64,000 nucleotides of DNA from Rutstroemia sp. NJR-2017a BVV2. Taxonomy: Eukaryota; Ascomycota; Leotiomycetes; Helotiales; Rutstroemiaceae. Numbering within the stretch: the first letter of the stretch is position 1; each line of letters begins with the position of its first letter. Below the pieces are notes generated by a model, which saw only the letters and a program-made list of their open reading frames with translations, was not told where the DNA came from and ran no database searches. Below are positions 40,341 to 51,800 of the stretch, piece by piece. A program made the position numbers and the translations under genes. Location of the stretch: the NCBI GenBank assembly GCA_002946415.1, contig NJPS01000026.1, positions 124,001 through 188,000 on the forward strand, read 5' to 3'.

Positions 40341-42098
40341 ATGGCGACGACGGAATCGTAAGATCCCCACAACACCGCCTCGTGCAAAACTAATCCTCTC
40401 CCGCATAACAACAGCAACACTCAACAACCACCTCTCAAGGTGCTGATCATTGGTGGCGGCATAGTCGGGCTGACGATCGCGCAAGGCTGTCGCGAAAATG
40501 GTATCCCGTTTGAGATATTCGAGCGCGATCGACCCGGTGAGCGTTCGCAGGGTTGGGCGCTGACGTTGCATTGGACGCTGAGGAGTTTGGAGAGGACAAT
40601 TGGAGAGGAGTTGAGTGGAAGAATTGTGGATGTATGAAATTTCTTATTTGCTTTGAACTTGTCGCTGCTTTCTTTTTTGGCATGTATTTTGCTTTTGCGA
40701 CGTATCACACGGAGAAGTTGAAATTGGTGTTAGGATTGTTGGATTTACATTTACTCTTTCCTTGGGGATGGAAATGTGGATTTGATGAACGCTCTGGAGA
40801 GGTTGGATATATGACGAGGTAGAAGTAGAAATGATGGTTTATGGTGTAGGTAAGAAAGGTGCTAAAATTTCATAATCACAGGCAGTAGTCGACGGCACTC
40901 TCGAAGTAGACGAAGGCAATTTTCTTTTCATCAATGCACGCACCGCTCTCCCACGGTACAAGATCCCACCAAGCAAACTGCGTCGCCGGGTGCACCGCCT
41001 CAAGATCAAAGAACTCCTTTCCACGCACCTGACCGTGCACGAAGGTAAAGCTTTCAAAACCCTCTCCGTTCCATCTAACGCTTCCGATCCCGTTGTTGTG
41101 CACTTTGCGGATGGGACATCGGCAGAGGGGAGTTTGGTTGTTGGTGCCGACGGCAATAATAGTATGGTGAGAAAGTACCTCTTGCCGGATGCGAGGTTGA
41201 CGTTGTTGCCGGTGCATGTGGTGGGAGGGGTGAGGAGATTTTCAGAGGAACAAGCGAGGGGGTGGAGGGCCATTGATCCGTTGCTTTTTCAGGCGTTGGA
41301 TCCGGAGACGGGGAATTATTTGTGGTTTAGTTTACAGGTATGAACCTTTTTTCATTTTCTCTAATCACTCGACCAGTTCCACGGCCTTGAGGATGAAACC
41401 TTTGCGAGAACGTTATGCAAGTATACGGTATTAATAAAAACACAGGAAGTCATCCCCGAAGCGGATGGATCGAGATCATACGATGCATTAGTCTTGATAT
41501 CATGGATCGTCAAGGATGAAATTAAAGACGCGATACCCAAAACTAATGATGAGAGGATCAAGGATATGAAGAGGAGGGCAGCTGGCTTTGCGGAACCATT
41601 GAAGAGTTTGGTTTGGGATATTCCAGAGGACATGATCACGACACCTTTGAGATTAGCCGATTTTCCTATTGGGGAGTGGAGTGATAAATTAAGAAATGAG
41701 GAGGGGAGAGTCACTTTGACCGGAGATGCAGCGCATGCTATGACGATGTGAGTTAATTGAATTATTCTGGGTGGATAAGCTAGAGCGGAAGAAGCACCCA
41801 AAAGACGTGTGAATAGGGGAAGTCGAAGCTAATGACGAGAAACAGGTACCGCGGCGAAGGCGCAAATCACGGGATTTTGGATGCAGCATTGCTGGTTGAT
41901 CAGTTGAAAAGGGTAAAAGCGGGCGAGATAACTCAGAAGGAGGCGATAGAAGCATATGAAGCAGAAATGAAACCCAGAGCTCAGGAGGCGGTGTTGAAGA
42001 GTAGACAGGCTGCATTGGATGCTCACAATTGGGAGGCGTTAACTGAAGCTTCCCCGACGATTGGAGGGAGAGTCCCGCCTGCTACTGCGTTGTGCTGA
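40341..42098 (+). CDS. FAD-dependent monooxygenase (aromatic-hydroxylase type)
   Basis: Proposed exons are 40341-40357, 40415-40631, 40882-41337, 41377-41747 and 41846-42098, closing in frame to 437 residues. The Rossmann motif IIGGGIVGL (G19, G21, G24) with the acidic strand end FEIFERD binds the FAD ADP moiety. LVVGADG (D168) is the DG motif and LTGDAAHAM (D347) the GD motif that binds the FAD ribityl chain. This is the class A flavoprotein monooxygenase layout (salicylate hydroxylase and secondary-metabolite tailoring enzymes). It should use NAD(P)H and oxygen to hydroxylate or epoxidise an unknown substrate. Two introns are odd: one of 250 bases (40632-40881), which may hide a small exon, and one of only 39 bases (41338-41376). 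The neighbouring ABM-fold gene is convergent 249 bases away, so a joint oxidative role is possible. Confidence 0.85.
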
Positions 42099-42347
42099 GT
42101 GTACAAGACAGGCATGGAATGAAGAGATGGATCGCGAAGGGTAGTGAAGATGGTGTGGGGCTGTATATACGAAGGGCGCCAAAGTGCACAGAAGAGACAA
42201 CGATGTCCATGGAAAGGATGGAGATAGAATAGATCCGATAGAACTGGTATTAAAGAACAACGATGAATTGGTCATAGAACTAGCATGAAATAATGCCAAT
42301 CAGATAGTCCAAAACTACACGATACAAAACCGAGTACACCAAGGTGT

Positions 42348-42792
42348 TTAACGGCTCCTGAATCCTGCGAATGCCTTCACCTTCTTCATCTCATATGGAC
42401 CAGCGAGAAGACCTTCTTCCGCAAATGCCTTCTTGACAGCAGCGAAGTGCTCAGTCTTCAGGTGTGCCTCCAGGGCGGCGCTGTCCTCGTCTATTTTCCG
42501 TCAGATGCTGCTGTAGGTTGTATTTTGAGGGAAAAGAAGCAGTGATCACATACAGACTTCATGAACAATGATGACGTTTCCTTTCTCGCCGTCGAATTGC
42601 TCGAACAAGTGGAACTTGAGGACACCCTGTTCTTGCTTCTCGACCTTGTCGGCGAATTCGGTCATGAGTTCCTTGAGCTGTAGAAGGTGTTAGAAAAGGT
42701 TCATTCCGGGTATGTCCTTGAAGGTGTCAACTTACGCGAGCCTCCTTTCCTGGGGCTGGGTTGATGCCGGCGAAGTGGTGGATTGGTGCCAT
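42348..42792 (-). CDS. ABM-domain (antibiotic biosynthesis monooxygenase-like) small protein
   Basis: Three exons (42792-42736, 42677-42554, 42490-42348) encode 107 residues. The sequence starts MAPIHHFAGINPAPGKEA, passes through KFHLFEQFDGEKGNVIIVHEV and ALEAHLKTEHF, and matches the dimeric ferredoxin-like ABM fold (quinol-monooxygenase YgiN type, with the late AHxxTxHF helix). Members act without cofactor on quinols or polyketides, or serve as stress proteins; the role here is unknown. Length is normal for the family. It lies tail-to-tail with the FAD monooxygenase, and a TATA-like element sits about 120 bases upstream. No signal peptide, so a cytosolic location is expected. Confidence 0.88.
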
Positions 42793-42910
42793 TGTGTTGG
42801 TTTGATGGGCAAATTTATATGAAGGTTTGCTTGAGGATCTGGATGATAGTCTTATGTTTGATGCTTTGAAGATGATGGTGAACTAGAACACAGGTGGACA
42901 TTTTCAGTGG

Positions 42911-42918
42911 TATATATA
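42911..42918 (-). promoter_or_regulatory. Probable TATA box of ABM gene
   Basis: The palindromic tatatata lies 119 bases upstream of the ABM-protein start codon on its coding strand, a usual TATA distance for a short-leader fungal gene. No stronger TATA motif is seen nearer the start. Confidence 0.4.
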
Positions 42919-45402
42919 CTTGAGGACTGTAAGCAGCGAATAGGTCATCAGCAACATATCAGACGGTACGGGCTCATCCGCATGGCTGATGATGCCAAAT
43001 CATCGGTATTCACTTTCGCTCTCCCTCAGCAAAATTCACCGTCGGTATTCGCTTATATTGGTATCTCAAATGAAAATGTTATTATCAATATCTGGATAGC
43101 AAAAGGATCTTTCGTGTAACGTCGTTCACACGAGTCTTACATCGGGTGCCAAAGTCAGCGAACACCGACCATTAATGCGGTAAGGTATGGTTGAAGCGAA
43201 TACCGACGATTCTATGGAAATTCCACGAAGAACCAAATGATTTTTTAACTCACCGCTTGTTCGGTGCCGAAACAACAGACCGACGACTATACATTTAGAC
43301 AGTGAAAACATTATAATATGTTGGAGTCTCGAGAATATTCGTTTGACAGCAGCAACTACATACAACACGTCGGTCCCGAATCGGCCAGTTTTTTTGCCCC
43401 GAAGAGCCGCTTTGGGGCTCGGCTAATTGTGGTGGCAGAATCAATATTTGTCCAACATCATCTGGCTGTTGGGACGAGACGAGGATGTCCTCATTGTCAA
43501 ACCAGACTGACTTGCTGGCGCATTGATCACCAATGTCATTGGAGGCATGCTCTTTGAACATCCTTCGCAGACTGCGACAGTCGAACCGCGAATCAATAAT
43601 CACAAATCTTTCGGGCGAACGAGGTGCACACCTGACGACTTGTCAAGCTATTTAGGTTCTTGAAAACCACAATGGATGCTACTTAGCAGACGGGATCGAT
43701 GCTCATGTGCCAGAATGGCGGCATATATCAAGCGCGGGTGGCTCGCGTGCGGGGTTGGGCTTATTTCGCGATGAAAAGCTGGCCAAATCGGGAATTTGGA
43801 ATATTGGATATTGGTGTTGGCAAAAGACGGGAATGATTACTGGGAGCGCTATGGGAGGAAGACGAACCTTTATGAGTCGCCATGTCTCCTTTTCGAAGGA
43901 AAATATGTGAACACATCTTGCGCAAGATTCACTGGCGTATACTAAGACACCCACAATCAACCTTTCCATCAGCACCGACATTCTGGATCACCTACCATGC
44001 ATGCTTTCGCCGCATAAAGATCCATGAGTCCTTACTTCAGTAAGATCGCGAGCATAAGGGCCTTATATGGTATAACAATTCGTTGGAGAAACAGGACAAT
44101 GATAGTGGAAGCTGGCGGGGCACGAGAGGTTGCAGGAACGAAGAGCAATCTGTGTTCTAGACCGAGCGAACGCATATGTCGTCTCTCTTCTCGTATTATC
44201 TTGTGGTTAGATTTCCTCATATTAGGTGGTGAATGGGTAAAGGATGAATCCGATCTCAAACCTCCTACTTGAGGGCTAATCGAAAAACGCCAGCTAACCG
44301 TTCTTGAGCTTTATTCTAGAGCATTTTCCGCTTGTATGTTGGAGATAGTGAAAGATCCAGAGGTTTTCATACTCGTACAACTGCGAGAATTGAGATACTC
44401 TCGTACTGTTTCATGTTAGTTGGAATTCGTCCCGCGCAACAGAGCTCAAATTTGTTATCGTTGAACTTCAAAAACGACTGTGTGTCAGGGCAGTATGGAG
44501 TCATAGCGTTGGCACTTACAGTACAGTACAAAAATGGGATAGCGGGATAATAGTGGGTTGCCGCCCCCTCCTTCTGGAGTTTCTACCTCGCGAGTCGAAG
44601 CTTAGTTTCTCATTGCACGACAAGGCCTCGATTAGGAAATAGGCACAACAGAAATGTGACTGCCTTACGATTTTGTGACAGAAATCGTCACTCACTCCTG
44701 GTTGTCAGTTCTTATAGGCTTCCACAAAAAATCTCCGAAGTCTATTCTGGTCGGCCAATTTACGAACGGGGCATTCGGACCTGCGTTATCGATGATGTAG
44801 GTCTGCAAGAGAATAGCTTTGTGGCGGGTCTTCTGTGCTATGGGAAGTGCATTGCACGGTACGAGATTCACGCGTTTACACAGGCCTTATTTGCGCGCCT
44901 ATTTTGACATGTTCGTACTCTTTGTGAGAAAATACTCAGAATATGTCGACCACATTCTTTTGGCCTCACTTTGGGCAGGCAAGTTTCATCGCGCAGATAA
45001 TTTCCTATCATCATTCACGAGGTCCTTTTTAGGATTTTGTTCATTCCAAAGCGCTTGGGCGGAGAAGTATAGTGGATCCGATCAGTTGTTGCCCCTGTCT
45101 TCCCCCTGTTTCATCCCTCTAACTGGGCCTTAACGATCCCTGAAAGCGGTTCTATCACAGCTCGCATTGTGTCTAAGTGGCATAATCATGATCGTCGTTC
45201 GGCGACTACCATATCCATCAATATGCTCAATTTGCTGCAATCCGCTGCTCCATTTTAACGGTCTTTCCACGTTCGATGGCCGTCCATCCCTGTTGACGCT
45301 TGGCTGATATATACCTTCAGAACGTAGGGTATCGATCACTTTAGACATCTCTCTTCTTTGCACTTGGTATCAGTCAGAAGTTACGATCCGGTATCAAGAA
45401 CA
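42919..45402. other. 2.5-kb gene-free region
   Basis: No supported gene, repeat array or mobile element. It includes the upstream regions of the ABM gene and of the surface-protein gene. Confidence 0.55.
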
Positions 45403-46469
45403 ATGTCTTTGTCATTCTCATATAATGTTATAATTCTGATTCTCTTCACATATTCGGTGCAAGCTTGGAATTGCTGGCTTCCCAATGCCGTAGGGTTCGA
45501 TAATGTTGGCATGAAGCCATGTAATGCAACATTGGCAGATACTACAGAAGGCTCAGCCTGCTGCGATCCGAAAGATAGCTGCTCAACTTCGGGGATGTGT
45601 CTTGGAAGATCTGGGTATGTGTATCGAGGAGGGTGCACCGATTCCACGTTTGGATCGGAGAATTGTCCTTCTTTCTGTTTGACAGGTAAGCTTCCGATAC
45701 ACCACACCTCGACTCGTCCGTTTTCTGACTTTTCATGACAGATCCTATATTGGGAACCAAATACAAAAAGAGCACGAATATTTACTCTTGTGGTACTGAA
45801 GGGATGTTTACCGCCACCTTTTGCTGTGAAAGTTTCGCCACGCCGGCTCAGAGTTGTTGCGGGTCGACTTTCGTATTCCCAGGATCCGGGCCTGCATTTC
45901 CTCCTGGTCATGACGCAGAGCTAGCACTCATCAGCTCTGCGACTCATGGTATAACAACGACAACCGCGACGGCAGCCGGGGTCACAGTGACTGCCACAGT
46001 GGAAAAGCTTGTAAGCGCTATCATCACCACCGATATATCAGGAGATACAATTACCTCCAGCTCTACTTCACTTGCAACCGCAGCAACAGGAGACTCAGAT
46101 GGGAAAATATCAAAATCCTCATCGAATTCGGCCGCGAAGTCTAATTCGTCCGATCTTGGAATGGTGATTGGAGCGGGTGTAGGAATTCCGTTCGGATGTA
46201 TTGCTCTGGTACTACTTGGGTTCCTTTTGTGGCGAGAGAGAAGACTTAGGAAGCTGGATGCAGCACCCGTTGCCACCGACCCTACTCCCTCACAGTCAGT
46301 GGCCAGTAGGAAATCCGGATACATGCCAACAACTCGCTCAGTAGACGACGAGAAGATGATGGAGCGAGATGCCCAAGGGTGGGAGCAGCAAGCAATACAA
46401 TTGGATGGCAGATCTGTGTATGCAACAGACCAGGCTGTTCGTCACGAATTGATGGACAATGGTCGATAG
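45403..46469 (+). CDS. Cys-rich single-pass membrane protein (fungal surface/sensor type)
   Basis: Exons 45403-45685 and 45742-46469 encode 336 residues. A signal peptide (MSLSFSYNVIILILFTYSVQA) precedes an ectodomain with about 16 cysteines, including CC pairs (SACCDP, FCCES, SCCGS), up to about residue 150. A Ser/Thr/Ala-rich stalk likely to be O-glycosylated leads to one transmembrane helix at about 234-258 (GMVIGAGVGIPFGCIALVLL) with a basic stop RERRLRK. A 78-residue cytoplasmic tail is charged. This architecture (Cys-rich head, Ser/Thr stalk, one helix, tail) resembles fungal wall-stress sensors of the Wsc/Mid2 kind and a large uncharacterised Pezizomycotina group; no WSC domain is evident. 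It probably sits in the plasma membrane with the head in the cell wall. Function is unknown. Confidence 0.85.
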
Positions 46470-48894
46470 CAAGTGTAGGGCCATGTCATTATTACTTTCT
46501 TAGGAATCATAGGGTCTCCGTACAGCATTATTTCAGGTTGGGATGTTCCCAGTAAGACTCATAGGTGGTGGGCATTATTTCCTGCCTTCTTGGAATGAGG
46601 GGCTTATGTGTATATATGACAATGATGGCTAAAGTCTTTTTGCATTTCCCTGTTTTAGCCTGTTTCGCCCTTCCATTTCTGCTTTCCATCGGCATGCTTA
46701 TTCGGAGATTCTTCGTCTCATCCTTGGCTTAATCATCCCTCGGACTTGCCTCCACGCCATGATTATTGGATCGACCTGAAACCTTATCTGGTCTGCGAGT
46801 AAGCTGCAGACATTTTTCGGGGTCGTTCGTGGACAGGCTTATCGCCGTTGAGCGGCATTCGTTGTCGGTGTGAGACTTATAGCTTTCCCCTGCAGTTGAT
46901 CCACTGCCAATGGATTTCCCCACGGGTGTTGAGACTGTGATGGGTCTTAACCCAGGGGGTGTTTATATTCTATTGCTTGCCTAGTTTGCCGTCACTTCAC
47001 ATGTCAGGGCTTTTTTACTTCATGATCTCACGATGATCCATGTCCACATAAATTTCTTACCCGCAGCCATTACGACCAGTTGCATGCGCGGGCTGCAGCA
47101 ATACTCATGTAGTTGAAAATGCGCCGGCTCCGGGGAATATCAGGGGGCATGGCCGAGGAGCTGCAGTGGTCAAGAGAATCTTGCTATGGAATATTATGAA
47201 CATGGAGGTTTATGTCGTTACCATGCTCTCAGTTTAAGTCTTTGGCAAGGTCTAGAGCTGGGTAAGAACAAGCGCCGTGTTTGAGCAACGTTCCACCCTG
47301 CATAGCTACCAACAGATGGCCACGACAATATTGGTGAAATACTACCTCATTCTAGATAAGGCTCGGCTGGATATACAGCGAGAGTGATCCTGCAGACGTC
47401 GTGCTACTTATTTTGCTAGTAATCGAGATTTCCAAGAAACTCGACATGTTGCCAAGAAGGTGGCGAGCTTGAAGAGACAATGTTGCGATAAAGCTATGCG
47501 AAAGTATGATAGGAGGAAACGCTTTCATCTGAATTCCAGCTCCAAAAGTTGTTAGCGCCAGGACAATATCTCGGGATATTGTTCCTGTTTTCTCCTGAAG
47601 ATTTCAATGTATTGCGGGACCAATAGGATGTAATAGTATCACCTGGGGAATCTCTTCTCAGGTTGACCATGATCCTATGTACTAGTCAAAGAATGAATGA
47701 TCTTGACATCAACAAAGACTCCTGGCTAACGCCTCCGTGGGTTATACAAAGACTGGGGTAGTGGTTCCAGCTTGCATCTCTTGGATCTAGCGACCTGCAG
47801 TGATTCCCCAACATGTGTTAGTTTCTTCCTGGGAGAACTAAGGTACACAACGTCCGAGAAGGAAGAATAAGCGGCGGTACGAACCATCTCGGGAGGAAGA
47901 TAAAAATTGGACAATAAACACGTGATACAGAATTTCGCTTCCACTAGCGTGTTTTTATCTCTGGTTACTCAAAATCTTACCTTAACGACCTACCCAAATC
48001 ACGAAAACACGAAAATTGCTAAGAATGGTACAACCCCAACTCGGTCGTGTAAACATGTCCGCTGCTTGGATGACCATATCTCAATTACGTTCTATATCAC
48101 ATCATGACCTAGCTGATATATTTTCAAGACATTCACGTACCGGCCAAGTGGTATCCTTTCATGGGGATTATTTGAGGTGTAGAGGCTGAGGTGCTCACCG
48201 GCTAAGCCCCTACACAAGGGCGCGTGGGGATGTCCGACGGACAAAGTCACACCGGAACTCAATACAACCGCTCCTGCTGCGGTACCTTGTACTGTTAGTA
48301 CGGACGTTACTTACACGAATTCATCTTTGTTTACTGTGGGTTAGGCTCGTATCTGGATACCTAATCTCGGGCGAGTGAGATTCAATCGATGCCATCCGAT
48401 ATCTACAACACAACTCATTACGGAACATGCGGCAGAAATGCCCTAACACTTGATATCGTATCCGTGGTAGGCTACTCACTAGGAAATATTCTTCCGGCAG
48501 ACAAGCACCTTCATTTCGGGTATCGAAAGATCTGAAATCTGGTCTTCTCAGTATTAGTATCCTAGTCTAACGTGCTTGTTGATTTGGCCCGCCCCTCCAT
48601 TTGTCGAAATAAGCTCATAATCCTTGCTATATTCTCTGAGACTGACGACCGGACAAAAGCTGTCAGAGCAATGAGCTGACAATGGACCACACATTCCTGT
48701 TATCATGAAATGCTTGGGAGCTAGACTCTAACTCCGTAGGCGGATTTCAAATCAGGATAGTGAAGCTGATCTTTTTTTGGATATCCAATAAGCAAATGCG
48801 TTAGTGCAAAAGGGTGGCATACGAGTTTGATGAAATACCACCAGCGCCTCCTCTGTTTGACTCTCTCAACTTCGTTTTATGTACTATACTGAAG
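46470..48894. other. 2.4-kb upstream region of melanin PKS
   Basis: No supported gene. This is the likely promoter of the PKS at 48895 and the natural place to look for binding sites of the Cmr1-type regulator encoded at 60201-63322. No specific site is claimed because the motif is not established here. Confidence 0.5.
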
Positions 48895-51800
48895 ATGGCG
48901 GCTCAAATGTCTTTCCTGGTGTTTGGAGATCAGTCTTTAGACACAGACACTTTCTTGACTGAATTCTGCCAGTATGGAAACCCGAGTGTGTTGACTAGAT
49001 CGTTTCTTGAGCAAGCTGGATCTGCTCTGAGGGAAGAAGTCAACCTGTTACCCGCCTTACAACGCCAGAAGATCCCATATTTCAATTCAATCCTCGAACT
49101 AAACAAGTTGTATCACGCCAAAACTGTTAAGAACCCTGCTTTGGACAGTTCGCTGCTATGCATTGCTCAGTTGGCACAATATATCGAGTCAGTATATGCA
49201 ATTCCCGCGTATCAGCAGCAGTACTAACAACAGTCTCTAGCCGTTGCGAAAAGGAGAATGCAGACTCAAGGAACCCACCGGAAACATGCCTTGTCGGTCT
49301 GTGTACCGGACTCTTTGCAGCAGCTGCAATTGCATCTTCCTCGTCACTCTCTCAGCTTATACCAATCGCTGTTCAAGTGGTCCTGATGGCCTTTCGAACG
49401 GGAGCGCACGTTTCCGCTCTCGCTAACAGACTAAGTAGCCGTTCAGAGTCTTCAGAGAGCTGGACCTACGTGGTTCCAGGCGCCCAAGAGAGTGACGTGA
49501 AGTCGATACTCAGCGACTTCCACAAAGATAATGTATTTAACCTTTCTGGTATCCATTTATTTGCTAACAACTCCAAGACCATCCCATCGGTAAACCGCGC
49601 ATACATCAGCGCAATAACTTCCAAAAGTGTTGCTATCAGTGGACCACCCGCCACTTTGAAGTCACTTTTCACTTCCGAAACATTTCACGCAAACCCAGTA
49701 TCAATACCAGTTCATGGCCCCTACCATGCAGCGCATCTGCGCTCCGCCTTGGATGTGGAGCAGATTCTACACCTACAAGACCCAAACATCCAGAATCTAA
49801 TCGGAAACACGAAGACCAAATTCCCAGTCATGTCATGCACAACTGGAACTTGGTATACTGAGCAAGACACGGGATTGCTGTTACAAGCAGTTCTCCTTGA
49901 GATGCTAACTGAGCCGATCCTGTTCAGCAAAGTGCTTCAGGGTTGCGTTTCGAAGGCTCAGGAATTCCAAGGCAGGCAGTGTCTTGTCACTTCATATGGT
50001 GAGTTTCCGTCAGCTGTGTTTATGATCATTTACTAATTCTCACAGGTCCTACAAGTGCGTCCAAAGTTTTGGCGACAATCTTAGAATCCCAGACAGACCT
50101 TGATATTACCGTGCGCTCTTCAATCGACGCATCTACGATTCAGAAGCAAAATTCCAACGAGCTCTCCCCAGGAAAATGCAAACTTGCCATCGTTGGAATG
50201 GCTGGAAGATTTCCAGATGCAGCGAGTCATGAAAAATTGTGGGAACTGCTAGAAAGTGGCTTGGATGTTCACAGAGAGGCACCAAAGGATCGATTCGACG
50301 TAGCGACACACTTCGATCCAACAAGCAAAATCAGAAATACTAGTCATACACCATATGGCTGCTGGATCGAGAATCCTGGTCTTTTTGATCCACGATTCTT
50401 CAATATGTCACCGAGAGAAGCTTATCAGACGTGTCCAATGCAGCGTCTAGGCCTTGCAACAGCTTACGAAGCTCTTGAAATGGCAGGTTATGTGCCTAAC
50501 AGGACACAATCTACGAAGTTGGACCGAATTGGTACATTTTACGGACAGACCAGTGACGACTGGCGAGAAATAAACGCCGCACAAGATGTGGACACTTATT
50601 TCATTACTGGAGGTGTAAGAGCCTTCGGACCAGGTCGCATCAATTATCACTTCGGATTTTCTGGGCCGTCGTTCAACATCGATACAGCCTGTTCTTCCAG
50701 TGCCGCTGCCCTTCAACTTGCCTGTACTTCTCTATGGGCTGGCGATTGTGATACTGCGGTTGTTGGTGGTCTTTCCTGCATGACCAACCCTGACATTTTC
50801 TCTGGGCTCAGTCGAGGACAATTCCTCTCGAAAAATGGACCTTGCGCAACCTTCGATCACGATGCCGACGGATATTGCAGAGCCGATGGTATTGGTAGTG
50901 TAATCATCAAACGATTAGATTACGCTTTGGCGGAGTAAGTTTTCAGTTTGTGACTCGCAGTTCACTTGATAGTTTTCTAACAGTCTCCTAGCAAAGATAA
51001 TGTTCTGGCCGTGATCCTCGGCACTGCCACAAATCATTCAGCTGATGCCGTGTCAATCACTCATCCTCATGGCGGAACACAAGAAATTCTCTACAGAAAT
51101 ATCCTCAACAAGGCCGGTGTTGATCCAAATGATGTCGATTATGTCGAGATGCACGGTACCGGTACACAAGCAGGTGATGGCACGGAAATGAAATCCGTCA
51201 CCAACGTCTTCGCTGCTCCAAATCGAAAGAGGAGAGCAGATCAGCCATTGTACCTTGGTGCAATCAAAGCTAATGTTGGTCATGGTGAGGCCGCATCTGG
51301 TGTTACCGCTCTCATCAAGGTTTTGATGATGTTGCAAAAGAGCTCCATTCCTCCTCACGTTGGTATCAAGAAAACTATCAATCAAGGATTCCCAAAGGAT
51401 CTTGCTGAGCGCAACGTACATATCGCGTTCAAGAACACGCCGCTCCCAAAGAAGTCTAATGGCCCGAGACGTGTCTTCGTGAATAACTTCAGTGCTGCCG
51501 GTGGAAACACTGGTATTCTACTTGAAGATGGTCCCGAACTACCCCCCAAAGTCGCCGATCCTCGATCTACGCACGTTGTCTCTGTTACAGCAAAGTCGAA
51601 GTCCGCTATGTTGAACAACGCCGAACGTCTTATTTCTTACTTGGAGCGAAACCGAGGAACAGATCTTCCTGACTTGGCTTATACGACCACCGCTCGTCGC
51701 ATCCAACATAAGTGGAGGATGACTGTCACTGCAAGTGACATATCCGAAGTCTCTACAGCATTGAAGTCGAAGTTGCAAGATCAATTCATCCCAGTCTTAC

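Noticed and set aside
48814..48894. Upstream extension of the PKS reading frame
   Set aside because: The extension begins at a GTG, not an ATG; the conserved family N-terminus begins at or just after 48895.
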